Below are positions 63,601 to 64,000 of a stretch of 64,000 nucleotides of DNA, piece after piece. Under the pieces are notes generated by a model, which worked only from the letters and a program-made list of their open reading frames with translations, was not told where the DNA came from and ran no database searches. Within the stretch, counting starts at the first letter, position 1. The number at the start of each line of letters is the position of its first letter. The stretch spans positions 20,833,501 to 20,897,500 of the forward strand of contig OX327709.1 of assembly GCA_946807835.1 (NCBI GenBank), read 5' to 3'. A program made the position numbers and the translations under genes. Source of the DNA: Ailanthus altissimus. Taxonomy: Eukaryota; Streptophyta; Magnoliopsida; Sapindales; Simaroubaceae.

Positions 63601-64000
63601 ACACTTGTCTTTTGTATTATCTCTTTGTAATATTATTTCTATTGTTTACTATTGTAAAGTCATGTTATTTCTTCTTCCATTTTCTTTTTCTTTTTCTTTA
63701 GTTTTATTATGTCAAAGTAATTTTCTTTATACTAAGATGAAATGGTGAAACTCTTGGTAAGGTAATACTTAACTCTTATTCATGAATTTAATATTTTATT
63801 CTTAAGTTATATAAATTTATATATGATGTATTTATTTTGTTTGTAATATTAATACCTTTTTTTCTAAGTGGTGTATCTTGATTTATTATTTACAAATTTT
63901 ATACTTGACACAATAAATTCTTGAAATCATTTACAAGATTTGACGTATATACCATTTCTTGTAAAGTGGGAGTCTTGATTTATTATAAACAAATATAAAG
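60621..64000. other. AT-rich intergenic DNA to the window end
   Basis: No gene is supported. Around 60640-60950 there are imperfect repeats of aaattcaaatttaaa / tttgaatttgaa words, as in other AT-rich elements here. A 43-bp tandem duplication is at 62874-62959. The stretch 62340-62500 resembles the AT-rich stretch at about 12770-12860. Confidence 0.4.
62874..62959. repeat. Perfect 43-bp tandem duplication
   Basis: Two adjacent copies (62874-62916 and 62917-62959), each starting tgagtgaaaatag and ending cacaattggcaa, with no differences. Confidence 0.97.

Overview
This window is nuclear DNA of a flowering plant, a eudicot and probably a rosid; no genus is proved. Genes with many short exons and GT-AG introns lie in AT-rich DNA with LTR retrotransposons, LINEs, Mutator and hAT relics and long (AT)n, (AG)n and (AAT)n tracts. 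There are no bacterial operons, CRISPR arrays or viral genomes.

Four multi-exon genes were rebuilt exon by exon. All stay in phase from start to stop. (1) 527-2161 (+): an AKR4C-type aldo-keto reductase, 7 exons, 318 aa. (2) 2614-11315 (-): delta-1-pyrroline-5-carboxylate synthetase (P5CS), 20 exons, 717 aa, the bifunctional enzyme that starts proline synthesis from glutamate. It lies tail to tail with (1). (3) 31260-34679 (+): a uracil phosphoribosyltransferase with a plastid-type leader, 12 exons, 294 aa. (4) 55809-58388 (-): a PRA1-family membrane protein, 7 exons, 209 aa. Two small intronless genes are proposed at 42194-42466 and 52417-52575 (both minus). A DC1 zinc-finger gene at 25562-26392 is a pseudogene.

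The rest is mainly mobile DNA: a MULE relic (about 16.96-18.6 kb), a hAT-like element carrying three tRNA-like blocks (18.94-19.67 kb), a possible solo LTR (23.5-25.0 kb), a 5'-truncated LINE with a target-site duplication (26.4-30.2 kb), three copies of an LTR-like repeat with GC-rich palindromes (37.2, 42.7 and 43.7 kb), a dead Ty1/copia element with both LTRs (45.26-50.22 kb), and the 3' end of a second LINE (59.4-60.6 kb).

The most interesting signal is at P5CS. About 2.9 kb upstream of its normal first exon, at 14190-14252, is a second short first exon. It has its own ATG, TATA box and strong donor, and it encodes a homologous start peptide in the same phase. It could give P5CS a second promoter and N-terminus, or be the stub of a tandem duplication. 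The same gene needs two GC-AG introns to stay in frame. I saw no self-contained new system such as a defence island or gene cluster; the novelty is in gene structure and element architecture.
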